From positions 1 through 33,519 of the forward strand of contig RFGN01000256.1 in assembly GCA_003696645.1 (NCBI GenBank): a stretch of DNA of 33,519 nucleotides, in the 5' to 3' direction. Positions 16,937 through 25,490 of this stretch are shown here, one piece after another. This stretch comes from Gammaproteobacteria bacterium. Its GTDB lineage: Bacteria; Pseudomonadota; Gammaproteobacteria; J025. Below the pieces are notes generated by a model. It worked only from the letters and a program-made list of their open reading frames with translations. It ran no database searches and was not told the origin of the DNA. The position numbers and the translations under genes are program-made. Each line of letters begins with the position of its first letter. The stretch's first letter is position 1.

Positions 16937-18307
16937 TTAGACGCTGCCCTTGGGCGAATCGCCTGTTATGCTGCTCAGGTCGCCAGAGACAGTTCCGTGA
17001 CTTACGTTGACCACGAGCTTGTCAGAGAAGTCGAAGGACTTGGAGCCGACGAAGATGTCCTTCATCAAGGCTATTCCCTTGCCTTCGTTCACGACGGCGA
17101 GGCCGTAGCGCTCACGGAACTTCACCTTACGGAGATCCCTCTGAGGGACATCCCAATCCTCGGTGAATAGCTCCTCGTCTACGACCAGGAGACCAAGCTC
17201 ATTGGTATCTACCAGAGCAAGGGTAGTCCTCTTGGTCGAGGAATCGAAGGACATGAAGGGGCTTACGATTACTCGGAGAGGAACGGGGAAGATCGAGGGC
17301 ACGGAGCCCCGAGTAGTGGCGATCTGGCCTGGACTGGACACGTAAGTGTTCTGGTTCAGACCGCCAACACGCCACTGGGGAGCGCTGCCGGGAGAGCCCT
17401 GAGCCGCCTGCCACATGAGAGAAGCAAGGCCGTTCTCGAAGCCGAAGGCTCGGGCGATACCTTCATTGCCAAAGATCTGCCATGCAAGAGGATGCATGAT
17501 CAGAGCGTTGGGAGTGAAGCCCGAATCGACCATCTTGCCATAGGCATACATAAGGTCGTCCAAGGTCAGAGTACCGTTGAACTGACCTGCTGCGTTCATA
17601 CCTGTGGAGCTACGAACGTTGGGGTCGGTGTTGTCGATTACGGTGACGCCGTTGGTCGTGATCAGGTCAGCAACCTTCTTCTCCTTGTGGCGCGCTAGGG
17701 CCTGGCCGGCCTTGCGGAACAGGATGGAGAGAACGTCGAACTGACTGTATCGGACAGTCTCTTCGGAGACCTTGACAGCCACACCGGACTTTCCGATGGT
17801 CGCTACGACCTCTCCGCCCAGCTCGAGTTCCCTCTCTGGGTACTCTCCACCCTCTGGTATATCAGCGGCATAGATTGCTCCGAATGCAGGGATGACTAGC
17901 TGTCGCCCAGCAGTGAAGTTTATGCGCTGAAGTAGAGGGGTGAGGTTTAGGGCGGGCTCAATGGCGTCCCGAACCATGTTCGAGATTACACGAGGAATGA
18001 GAAGGGGGTGGTCCGTGGAAAAACCATCTGCGAGCATCTTCTCACGATACTCAGCATCCTTCTCGAGAAGCTCCGGGAGGGTTACACGCTGGTTTAGGCC
18101 ATCGATGAAACCGTTGTTCTCCCAGATTGCCCTGACCTTCTTGACACGCGCAGCATCCTTGGCCAGGCGAGGATCTACAGGGAAGAGTTCCTCTTCTTCT
18201 GTGTCCTTCTTGTGGGCCGCCTCTTCGATATCCCTCTGGATACGAAGTAGTACCTTACGCTGCTCCTCATCGAAGCACTTGAGGTCGTCGTCTGCTATCT
18301 TTGTCAT
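16937..18307 (-). CDS. Major capsid protein, HK97 fold (456 aa)
   Basis: The protein lies after the protease-scaffold gene and has HK97-type capsid features. A charged helical N-terminal region (~1-100) may act as an internal scaffold or delta domain and be cleaved by the prohead protease. It is followed by an N-arm/E-loop region (IPEGGEYPERELELG), a spine-helix-like stretch (ILFRKAGQALARHKEKKVAD), and the P/A-domain segment LDDLMYAYGKMVDSGF then ALIMHPLAWQIF. The ending RVIVSPFMSF, ALVDTNELGLLVVDEEL and KFRERYGLAVVNEGKGIAL is typical. The strongest ribosome binding site in the window (AAGGAGGT) precedes it, and its codons favour ATC and CGT/CGC strongly, as expected for the most abundant protein. 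Hairpins behind it may stabilise or end its mRNA. A second capsid paralogue lies at 14025-15200. Confidence 0.88.
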   Translation of the reverse strand: MTKIADDDLKCFDEEQRKVLLRIQRDIEEAAHKKDTEEEELFPVDPRLAKDAARVKKVRAIWENNGFIDGLNQRVTLPELLEKDAEYREKMLADGFSTDHPLLIPRVISNMVRDAIEPALNLTPLLQRINFTAGRQLVIPAFGAIYAADIPEGGEYPERELELGGEVVATIGKSGVAVKVSEETVRYSQFDVLSILFRKAGQALARHKEKKVADLITTNGVTVIDNTDPNVRSSTGMNAAGQFNGTLTLDDLMYAYGKMVDSGFTPNALIMHPLAWQIFGNEGIARAFGFENGLASLMWQAAQGSPGSAPQWRVGGLNQNTYVSSPGQIATTRGSVPSIFPVPLRVIVSPFMSFDSSTKRTTLALVDTNELGLLVVDEELFTEDWDVPQRDLRKVKFRERYGLAVVNEGKGIALMKDIFVGSKSFDFSDKLVVNVSHGTVSGDLSSITGDSPKGSV

Positions 18308-18313
18308 GATATT

Positions 18314-18321
18314 ACCTCCTT
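18314..18321 (-). promoter_or_regulatory. Strong ribosome binding site of the major capsid gene
   Basis: The minus strand reads TAAGGAGGTAATATC before ATG, a full anti-16S complement at good spacing. It includes the TAA stop of the preceding gene, so the two genes are coupled. Confidence 0.85.
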
Positions 18322-19207
18322 AGAGCCTCACGAGGATGGTTAGAGCCCGATAATTGTTGCTGCCGTCGGAGACGGCGCTCAACAGGTGGGCTGGGACGCC
18401 AGCAGTACCGGATCCAGAGAGCTTGAGGCCAGGAACGGTCTGAACTCGGTTCAGGTCCTGGAACTCCTTCTGACCATCAGCAGTGAGAGCTGCAGTAGAG
18501 TCGGACCGTAGTTCGGAATCTGCAGCGCCAGTGGCGAAGACGATAGAGCTTAGGCATCGGCCTATGACGAACTCTGCCTGCTCACCGTTGGTGACATTCA
18601 GAGAAGTGTCGAACTTACGATACCGGCCCAGTAGCTTGGATTGCTTCTGAGCGATGGAGAGGCCGGAACCGTAGTTCCAAGTCTCGCCGTCGGAGGCGTG
18701 AGCTACAGCGACCATGTCGCCAGCGCGGATGGCGTGCTCATCTGTGGTTATAGCCGGAATCTGAATCACGTAGTCTGTTACGACGCCAACGTTATCGTTG
18801 CGCTTGTAGTTCGTGAACGTCTCCTGCAGCATGAAGCTGTAGATGGGCTGATAAACCACACCAATAGGCTTTACGCTGGTGAGGGAAGAAATGCTTACGT
18901 CAGAAGTGGGCAGGCCCCAGGAAGCGCCGTCACTGTGGTGCTTCATGACTGCTGTGATGGAACCGCTGACAGCTACTGCAGGGAATAGCTTGCCGGCAGC
19001 ATTTGCGGGAGCATTGCCAGTTATGACGCCTACTACAGTGCCTGCGTCGATTACGATGGGATCGTGATGATATTCGTCCACACGGACTGCCGGTAGGCCG
19101 GTCCAAGCCTCAAGAGGTACGGCGTGAACGTTGGGGCGCTCACCCTCGCACAGCTCGAGATACGGAGGACGGACAGCATCATACCCTCGGGGAATTCTGG
19201 TTGCCAT
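18320..19207 (-). CDS. Probable abundant head protein (decoration-type) before the major capsid gene (295 aa)
   Basis: No enzyme motif is present; the sequence is beta-rich with repeated short hydrophobic strands, for example PIVIDAGTVVGVITG and HAIRAGDMVAVAHASDGETW. The latter pattern recalls phage head decoration proteins, in which paired loops cap capsid sites. The gene lies between the protease-scaffold and the major capsid protein, a usual place for decoration genes. Its codons share the capsid gene's preference for CGT/CGC and ATC, and a GAGGTAA ribosome binding site precedes ATG 19207, both consistent with high expression. The TAA stop is inside the capsid ribosome binding site. Decoration is the best guess, not an established identity. 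Confidence 0.55.
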   Translation of the reverse strand: MATRIPRGYDAVRPPYLELCEGERPNVHAVPLEAWTGLPAVRVDEYHHDPIVIDAGTVVGVITGNAPANAAGKLFPAVAVSGSITAVMKHHSDGASWGLPTSDVSISSLTSVKPIGVVYQPIYSFMLQETFTNYKRNDNVGVVTDYVIQIPAITTDEHAIRAGDMVAVAHASDGETWNYGSGLSIAQKQSKLLGRYRKFDTSLNVTNGEQAEFVIGRCLSSIVFATGAADSELRSDSTAALTADGQKEFQDLNRVQTVPGLKLSGSGTAGVPAHLLSAVSDGSNNYRALTILVRL

Positions 19208-19218
19208 TAAAAATTACC

Positions 19219-20778
19219 TCAGAGAATTAGTTTTCCTAGAAGGTCTTTGCGGTCAGGAGTATTGGTATCGTCCGACTCGCCGTCGGGGGTTACCTTTTTG
19301 TCGCTGACCAGAGACGGATTCTTGTCCGTCTTGGTAACAGTGAGAGAAGAAGTATCAAGTTCTAGAGAGAGGTCCTGCAGAGTGTCTCGTAGAGACTGTA
19401 CAGTTCTTTCAGCTAGAGAATCGACATAGGCGGCAAGGCTCTCGTCGTCCTTGATGTCCTCTGTACCGGGCTTCTTCAGAAGGATGCGATACTGAGCGAC
19501 CAGCGTGGCGTAGTCTTTCGCCACATCGCTCTGCATCTTCTGGAGGTCCTCCATAACCCTGGAGAGCTCTTCTTCCTTCTCTTCGAGCTTCTCTTTCAGG
19601 GTGGCGATTTCCTCATCCTTTTGGGTGATTTGCCCTTGCAGAGTCTTCTTTTCCTCACTGAGAGAATCTACGGTTGCTTGGAGTTTTTCAACTTCCTTGG
19701 TCATTCTATCTCTCTTAGTGGGTTGCGCGAGCTTGTCGTTTGTATCGCTCCCCTCAGAATCGGAGTCCCGGTCTAGGCGGCCATCGTCAGCATCGCCTTC
19801 GGGGATGTCTTCATCATCGGTAGCGTCGGTGGGGTGTCTGGAATCCCCGGTCCCCTTCTGAGATAGCTCGTCATCCTCTAGAAGGGAGTTCATGAAGTCC
19901 TCCAAGGACTCCACTGCGGCCTTAGGTACTGCTACCAAGACCTTGTTTCGTCTATTGACGAGAAGGTTCATTTCATCCCCGTTCCCGTCAATTAGTGTCA
20001 TTTCTGATATTATGCTTCTGTTAGCTCTTTCTGTGAATTCGATCAGATCTGCATCTCCGTCCTTCAGCTCCTCCCAGTCAGTAGAGACAACCTTTGCTCC
20101 AGGTTGGGCTGGGATAGTGACGAAGGAGACTTCGTGATACGTGAGCGGTCCCGTTATGGCGTAGCACAACCGCTTGCGGCCTTTTTCGTCTTCGTATACC
20201 TTTCCAGGCAGGTGCTCACAGGCTTTGTCGCTTCCACCCCCAAATATCCTATCGAACGCCGAAAGTAGTGGTTTGGAGCATACGGAGCAGGTCATTACTG
20301 GGCTACTCTGCCCGCTAGAAACGCTCAGATATCTACCGTCTAGGATCTTATCTATGGCGTCTGGGTCGGTTATCCTGGCCTTGATGGTTACGACACCGGA
20401 ACCCGACTCTCCCTTGGATGCTACACCAGGCTTTAGGTAATCTCTGCGGAAGTCATCCCCAGTTTTCAGGGCCGTGAACTTTCCGCCTATGATACGCCCT
20501 ATAGGATCAGACTGATGGTCGTGGTGGGTGAGTACGGGCTTGTCGAACTCAGCAGTGCCCCCATTCTCCCTGGAGAAGTAGGACTTGTAGCTCTTTCTTA
20601 CGAAAACCCCTGGATATACCCTGTTGTTGGCCAGAAGGCCAGAATGGGTAGAATTTACAGAGATTTCCAGAGCTGTATCGTCGCCGCTGGAGTCAAGGCG
20701 ATTCTTGGCGTCGCCGAGAATCCTCTTGCCTATCGGCTGCTCAATTATTTGTGTGTCTCTTATTTTTAACTCAGACAT
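19219..20778 (-). CDS. Prohead protease fused to scaffolding domain (519 aa)
   Basis: The N-terminal ~235 residues are a herpesvirus-type/HK97-type prohead serine protease. THHDHQSDPIGRI (H85-H88 region) carries the catalytic His, LSVSSGQSS (S153-S155 region) the catalytic Ser, and YHEVSFVTIPAQPGA (H215 onward) the conserved closing motif. Between Ser and the closing motif is an insertion with C164, C167, C187 and H189, probably a zinc-binding loop. Residues ~300-345 are highly acidic, ~355-430 form a long coiled coil (Lys/Glu/Leu-rich), and the tail is charged. This C-terminal half is a scaffold that would guide capsid assembly and be removed by self-cleavage. The gene overlaps the portal stop by 8 bases and comes before the capsid genes, as expected. 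Confidence 0.88.
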   Translation of the reverse strand: MSELKIRDTQIIEQPIGKRILGDAKNRLDSSGDDTALEISVNSTHSGLLANNRVYPGVFVRKSYKSYFSRENGGTAEFDKPVLTHHDHQSDPIGRIIGGKFTALKTGDDFRRDYLKPGVASKGESGSGVVTIKARITDPDAIDKILDGRYLSVSSGQSSPVMTCSVCSKPLLSAFDRIFGGGSDKACEHLPGKVYEDEKGRKRLCYAITGPLTYHEVSFVTIPAQPGAKVVSTDWEELKDGDADLIEFTERANRSIISEMTLIDGNGDEMNLLVNRRNKVLVAVPKAAVESLEDFMNSLLEDDELSQKGTGDSRHPTDATDDEDIPEGDADDGRLDRDSDSEGSDTNDKLAQPTKRDRMTKEVEKLQATVDSLSEEKKTLQGQITQKDEEIATLKEKLEEKEEELSRVMEDLQKMQSDVAKDYATLVAQYRILLKKPGTEDIKDDESLAAYVDSLAERTVQSLRDTLQDLSLELDTSSLTVTKTDKNPSLVSDKKVTPDGESDDTNTPDRKDLLGKLIL

Positions 20779-23713
20779 CTGAATCGAGATCCCCCAGGGA
20801 TATCCGCTCTTTGCTGGACTTTGGTATAAGGTTTTTGTAGATGATGGGGCCAGACGAAATAGGGACCTCTATATCGTTTGCACCATCGTTGATCCTGACT
20901 GAGCAGTAACCTATTGTTCTTGCTGCTTTTATGAAGCCAAATCTGCGAGCAACCTCTATCTGGGTGTCTACTAGACGCTCCACAGCAGCTACCATGGACT
21001 CGTATCTGACTCTGACCCTATATGGGGCTGTGTTGCCTTCCTGATCCGGGGTCACGTCGCTTATCATGGCCTCTACAAAGGTTTTACAAACCTTTCTAAA
21101 AGACTTTGCTACAAAGTTTTCCCGGAATTTGGAGATGGCCCGCCTACCTACTACTACTGGGTCCTCATGCCCGGCCTCAACACAGGCCTGATCGGCCCCT
21201 TCTTTTACGAAGCCAGTCAGCATGCGGCCTCCGATATTAGCTGTCTCAGATAGGAGGCTATTGAGTATATTCTCCAGCTCCTCTTCGTCGTCGCAGGATA
21301 CCACCTTGTCTCGGTACCGATCGAAGGTGTTGATAATAGCCAACTTATAATCGTTGGCCTTTATCCTGCTCTTTATCTTGCTACCGCTTTGATTTGTGGG
21401 CGTAGCTTTGTTGCTTACGCTGTTCTGGTTGGCCCTATCTTGCTTGGCTAGCAGCCTACTCTCTATCCTTGCCGCTGTCTCAGAGTGAGTGTCTTTCTCC
21501 TGCTCTGGAGTCATGGGCTTCCTGGATAGATAGTCTCTACGGAGTTCTTCCCGAGTTATGGCGTCCGACAGGTATAGCTGCAGGCCGTGATTCTCCATAG
21601 CCCTGGCCTCTTCCCTATCTATTATGGGGAATACGAACTTCACCATGTTGTCGGGAGTTACGTCGAATCCGCCTTCTAGTAGTAGAGGCAGGATCAGCTT
21701 TTGGGTCAGGGCGGTCGAAACTACTTCCTGATAGTCCCTGGCTGCGTCAGCTACGTTCTTGCTGATGTTGGTAGCAGTGTTGCCGTGGACCGATATTGTC
21801 CCATTTCTGCGGGTTATGAACAGATGATTGGGGACGTTGAAGCAATACACGTCCCCGCTGTAGTTGATCACTCGAACGTCTTGTTTGGGGTCAACTACGT
21901 CATATCCACTGCCTGGAAGAGATACTAGGAGCCTGGAAGGGCCTTCTAGCTCCTTGGACACAAGTCCTGCCTTCAGACATAGAATCTGTATTCCCGCAGA
22001 TATCTTGGGCGTTCTAGAGTAGTAGAACGATGGACTATCAGGGGCTGGAAGCCCTCCATCTAGAATTAGCTCCAGGAATAGCTGTATCTGTGCCTTTGTA
22101 GCGAAGACCACATCGTCTGGCAGAGTCTTGGGATAGGTCTTGCACTGCATAGACTCGTTCAGGAGGTCATACAGTGAGCTGTTCTGGGTAGCTATCTTTA
22201 CATAAGTCCCATTGTCATAGGCCTTTATGTGAGACCTAGTTACCGACGAGAGTATCTGCTCAACAGTTTTGGCCTCATCCTTGTCAAAGATGACGAACTT
22301 CACTTCCTTGCGAGAGTGAGAGAGTTTCCCATACTTTAGGAAGCAGGCATATAGAGATATCAGCTCGTCGGATACTCTCCTATCACCCTTCCACGAGAAT
22401 CTGGTCTGAAATGCAGACTCTTCCTGTATGTCCTCGGCATGTATTTTCTCCCAATACTCCCCATTTAGGGCCCACATGTCATGGTCCGGAGTCACCAGGC
22501 AGTCTGTATGCTCTGTACTGAAGTGGTACATGGGTCCGGTATAGGGGTAGACATGTCTGCTATTCGCAAAATGATACTGTATCTCCCCTGTCTCCGGAAC
22601 CACGGTGGCTATCTTGTCCCGGTCGATGTCTATCTCCCAGTAATACTTCCAGCCTGAGTCTGTGAGGGTTTGGGTATCTCCCGAGTAGCATCCCCTGTTG
22701 GCGGACGATGCTCTGCCTAGATCTAGGGGAGATAGTCGTAGACCACCCAGAACCCGTGATTCAAAGTATTCTAGGAAGGGTCCTATTTCTAGGGCGCCGC
22801 CCTTGGAGCTTACCAGCTCTATGGTGTGTCTATGGGAGGTGACTACCTTACCGTTTATGGGTATGTCTTGGAGTTTGCGGTCTACCTCGTCTATCTCTGT
22901 GGTGCCGTCATCGTATACTATGGCAGGGTGGTCATCGGTTCCTATCTTGTAGTGGTAGAGAGGGAATACTTCTCTAGATGCTAGTAATACGGCTAGCTCT
23001 TCTAGCCGTCTCAGGGCCCTAATGTCGTCTAGTACTGGTAGTATGTATGGCGTGCCGAAGGTGAACCCGGTGGGCTTGTCCATTGTCATGAATATGACAT
23101 CGTGGGGCCAGAACTTCTTGGCTACGCCGGTTTGAGGCTCTTGGAGCCACCTGACTGGTGATCCGTACCGGTCTACATCAACCTTTAGAGTTGTTGGGTC
23201 TAGGGGGAATACGGCCGCTATAGGAGCTAGTACCTTGCCATACATCATGATGGGCCGGCCGGTGCTCCTTCTCATGTCGCGCCTGAATACTAGCGCAGAG
23301 TTGTGGTATTGGATGAGATTGGTTACACACTCTCGAAGCCAGAACTCTGTAGGAATGTCCGAGACAATAGCCATCTCGAACAGTCTACGATTTACGTAGG
23401 ACACCATCTCCTCATCTTCCCCGGTAATGGTGTACCCCTCCTTTAGAACTAGCTCCCTGTGCTTCCTTACGCTCTGGGATACGTAAGGTTCTACGTCACT
23501 GGCGACACCGATCTCTTTGAGATCATACTGGGGAGATATGAAGTTTCCGGTGCCAGTACGTCTATATCTTGGCTGAGAAGCCTCGCTAGAGAGCGCCCTA
23601 CCGAGAAGCTTGGCCCTCAGCATTATGGCTCTCTCTATATTGGCATTAGATGGGGCCACAGACAGCTTTACGTCCGTGTTCATCCCTAACCACTTCTTTA
23701 CTGTTTTTAGCAC
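20771..23713 (-). CDS. Portal protein interrupted by an intein (980 aa precursor, 676 aa after splicing)
   Basis: The portal forms the dodecameric ring at the unique head vertex through which the terminase drives DNA. Position after the terminase and before the protease-scaffold supports this, as do the N-terminal wing pattern (FPLDPTTLKVDVDRYG, then VRWLQEPQTG, then DVIFMT) and the conserved LGRASSANRG segment followed by TATNISKNVADAARDYQ. An intein covers codons 342-645 and is inserted exactly inside this conserved segment. Joining the exteins restores SANRG-TATNIS. The start is GTG at 23713, sharing one base with the preceding stop; a GAGAGG motif lies ~10 bases upstream. The C-terminal ~230 residues are helical and charged. 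Without splicing the portal would be broken, so the intein is presumably active in splicing. Confidence 0.88.
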   Translation of the reverse strand: MLKTVKKWLGMNTDVKLSVAPSNANIERAIMLRAKLLGRALSSEASQPRYRRTGTGNFISPQYDLKEIGVASDVEPYVSQSVRKHRELVLKEGYTITGEDEEMVSYVNRRLFEMAIVSDIPTEFWLRECVTNLIQYHNSALVFRRDMRRSTGRPIMMYGKVLAPIAAVFPLDPTTLKVDVDRYGSPVRWLQEPQTGVAKKFWPHDVIFMTMDKPTGFTFGTPYILPVLDDIRALRRLEELAVLLASREVFPLYHYKIGTDDHPAIVYDDGTTEIDEVDRKLQDIPINGKVVTSHRHTIELVSSKGGALEIGPFLEYFESRVLGGLRLSPLDLGRASSANRGCYSGDTQTLTDSGWKYYWEIDIDRDKIATVVPETGEIQYHFANSRHVYPYTGPMYHFSTEHTDCLVTPDHDMWALNGEYWEKIHAEDIQEESAFQTRFSWKGDRRVSDELISLYACFLKYGKLSHSRKEVKFVIFDKDEAKTVEQILSSVTRSHIKAYDNGTYVKIATQNSSLYDLLNESMQCKTYPKTLPDDVVFATKAQIQLFLELILDGGLPAPDSPSFYYSRTPKISAGIQILCLKAGLVSKELEGPSRLLVSLPGSGYDVVDPKQDVRVINYSGDVYCFNVPNHLFITRRNGTISVHGNTATNISKNVADAARDYQEVVSTALTQKLILPLLLEGGFDVTPDNMVKFVFPIIDREEARAMENHGLQLYLSDAITREELRRDYLSRKPMTPEQEKDTHSETAARIESRLLAKQDRANQNSVSNKATPTNQSGSKIKSRIKANDYKLAIINTFDRYRDKVVSCDDEEELENILNSLLSETANIGGRMLTGFVKEGADQACVEAGHEDPVVVGRRAISKFRENFVAKSFRKVCKTFVEAMISDVTPDQEGNTAPYRVRVRYESMVAAVERLVDTQIEVARRFGFIKAARTIGYCSVRINDGANDIEVPISSGPIIYKNLIPKSSKERISLGDLDSDV
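21779..22690 (-). other. Intein in the portal gene (304 aa) with degenerate LAGLIDADG-type endonuclease region
   Basis: All splicing blocks are visible. Block A begins with Cys1 (CYSGDTQTLTDSGWK, portal residue 342). Block B is TPDHDMWAL with T408 and H411 (the TxxH motif). Block F is VYCFNVPNHLFITRRNG. Block G is SVHGN ending in Asn645, followed by Thr as the +1 nucleophile. The penultimate residue is Gly rather than the usual His, a variant known in some inteins. The middle ~130 residues hold two remnants of LAGLIDADG helices: LYACFLKYG (454-462) and LELILDGGL (547-555). In both, the catalytic acidic position is lost (Tyr461 and Gly554). Splicing is predicted to work while homing does not. 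Confidence 0.9.
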
Positions 23714-25488
23714 TACCTGAATGCCTCTCTTATGTGCGATGCGGCTTTTCTTATGTCGTTGTCTTCAGCAGGTACAGATGGTCCGTATCGTCTTCCTGGG
23801 AACACCCTGCTAGCTGTGGGCTGAATGTTGTCGAAGTACTTTGGCTGACTCTTCAAGACTGGCATAGTCAGGACTGTCTCCAGGCCATCATCAGCTAGAC
23901 CAAACCCGGAAACTGGCTTGGGGCCTTCACAAGACTTTGCTGCTTCTAGATTTACAGCTAGGAAATCCAGAAGTTTTCCAAGAGTGAACAGATATCTCCT
24001 GTCGCCCAAAATGACCAAAGTCCTGTTCTGAGGCCTATTTAGGCTCAATATCTGGGATTGGACTTCAGCGAGAACCTCATCTACTCGACCCTTGAGGCTT
24101 TCTATGGAGAGGCCAATGGCCAGGCCTATGTCCATCAGGCTCGGACAGTTGGTATTTATCTGCCCAAGGCGCTTTTCTGCCTCGGCGAACTTCTCCATGA
24201 CGCTCAGCAGGAGCTTGTCTACAGATATGGTCAGCTCTGAGGCTAGGTTGTATGCGGCGGCGGACAGCATGTTGGTTATCATGCTGTAGAAGGCATCCTG
24301 AAGCTCTATAAGTTCTCCTTGGAGGTCTACAGACAGTAGCTTGAGGGCCTTCCCCATTATGTAGAGGCTATCTGTGTCTATCCCCTCCAGTATCTGCAGC
24401 AGGCAGCAGTAGTCTATTCTCAGTGGGATATCAGAGAATATGTTGTATATGTCGTTGAAGGTAGAGTCCGACCTATCCCTGAGAACCACGAGATGGCTGG
24501 CTAGCTTGGGGCTAAGAGATAGGTCCTTGTCTTCTAGGTATTTAGATGGTTTTCCACTAGCCAAGAAGGGGGCGGACCCAAAGTCCGTCTGGTATTGCTT
24601 GGAGTAGAGAGTGGAGGTGTCTATGGCAGCCCTTAGGAGGTTCTGGTGGGCTATGACAGTTCCGTAAGCTATCCAATGGTCGTATCTTACATCCTCTGTG
24701 AATCCAGCTATGTAGTTTCGGACATAAGTTACCACCAGCTTGGCGTCCTCGAACCTAGTTCCCTTCTTTACCTCTTCGTAGTCTATTCCTGCCTCTGCCA
24801 GTATCTTCCGGCGCTTCTCGGTATTGGTTTCGAGATCATCGTAGTTTTCAATACCAGGGATCTCTAGCAGCTCCTTTATACGAGCCATCTTTATGCCCAG
24901 CTCGACAAGTATGGCTAGAGCTAGAGGTACCTGGGCTACGAAATAGCCTTTGGCTCCTTGCTCTAGTGCTAGCAGACTGAACCCCGGTATTTGGAATAGG
25001 GTTGTGCTGAGCATCATTATGAGGGCGCCGGCAACGCCATCCCCGGTAAGGAACCTGGATATGAGGTCCTTTCCACGACCCTGCTTGTCATAGACGAGGG
25101 AGGACTGAGACTGAAAATCTGGAGGTATCTCTACTCTGTCGTATATCCGTCTCAGGCGCCACTGCTGATCGGCCAAGTAGTCTACTATCTCGGTGTAGGT
25201 CTTGAAGGTTATTACCTCTCCAGGATAGCCTAGCCTTCTCAGGGCAGCGGACACATTGGAGTCCAATACCGGAATCTCTTCGGCAGGGTTTATCTCTTTC
25301 AGGCCGGTCTTTAGTCCCTCTCCCTTTAGGAAGGTAAGAGCTAAGCTGTCATACAGCCTAGTTATCTCCTCCTGAAGTGGGCCGCCGTCTGGTTCCGGCT
25401 TCGGTGCCTTCTTTGGGACTGTAGGCTCGACTAGAGTTCTCTTTCTGAAGAACTCTATCTTACCATTGTAGTCGAGGCGCCCAACCAT
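23713..25488 (-). CDS. Unknown protein between terminase and portal (591 aa)
   Basis: I do not recognise this family. The N-terminus is Lys/Pro-rich (residues 20-36). A hydrophobic region at ~150-205 (including AGALIMMLSTTLFQIPGF and VPLALAILVELGIK) could form two membrane or buried helices. The remainder is mostly helical, with a mid-region (~380-470) of long amphipathic helices and a basic C-terminal tail. It starts two bases after the terminase stop and shares one base with the portal start (TAGTG), so it is tightly coupled to the packaging genes. Candidates are an internal or ejected head protein, a portal accessory factor or a packaging factor. No nucleotide-binding, nuclease or peptidase motif was found. 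Confidence 0.6.
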   Translation of the reverse strand: MVGRLDYNGKIEFFRKRTLVEPTVPKKAPKPEPDGGPLQEEITRLYDSLALTFLKGEGLKTGLKEINPAEEIPVLDSNVSAALRRLGYPGEVITFKTYTEIVDYLADQQWRLRRIYDRVEIPPDFQSQSSLVYDKQGRGKDLISRFLTGDGVAGALIMMLSTTLFQIPGFSLLALEQGAKGYFVAQVPLALAILVELGIKMARIKELLEIPGIENYDDLETNTEKRRKILAEAGIDYEEVKKGTRFEDAKLVVTYVRNYIAGFTEDVRYDHWIAYGTVIAHQNLLRAAIDTSTLYSKQYQTDFGSAPFLASGKPSKYLEDKDLSLSPKLASHLVVLRDRSDSTFNDIYNIFSDIPLRIDYCCLLQILEGIDTDSLYIMGKALKLLSVDLQGELIELQDAFYSMITNMLSAAAYNLASELTISVDKLLLSVMEKFAEAEKRLGQINTNCPSLMDIGLAIGLSIESLKGRVDEVLAEVQSQILSLNRPQNRTLVILGDRRYLFTLGKLLDFLAVNLEAAKSCEGPKPVSGFGLADDGLETVLTMPVLKSQPKYFDNIQPTASRVFPGRRYGPSVPAEDNDIRKAASHIREAFR

Positions 25489-25490
25489 GG

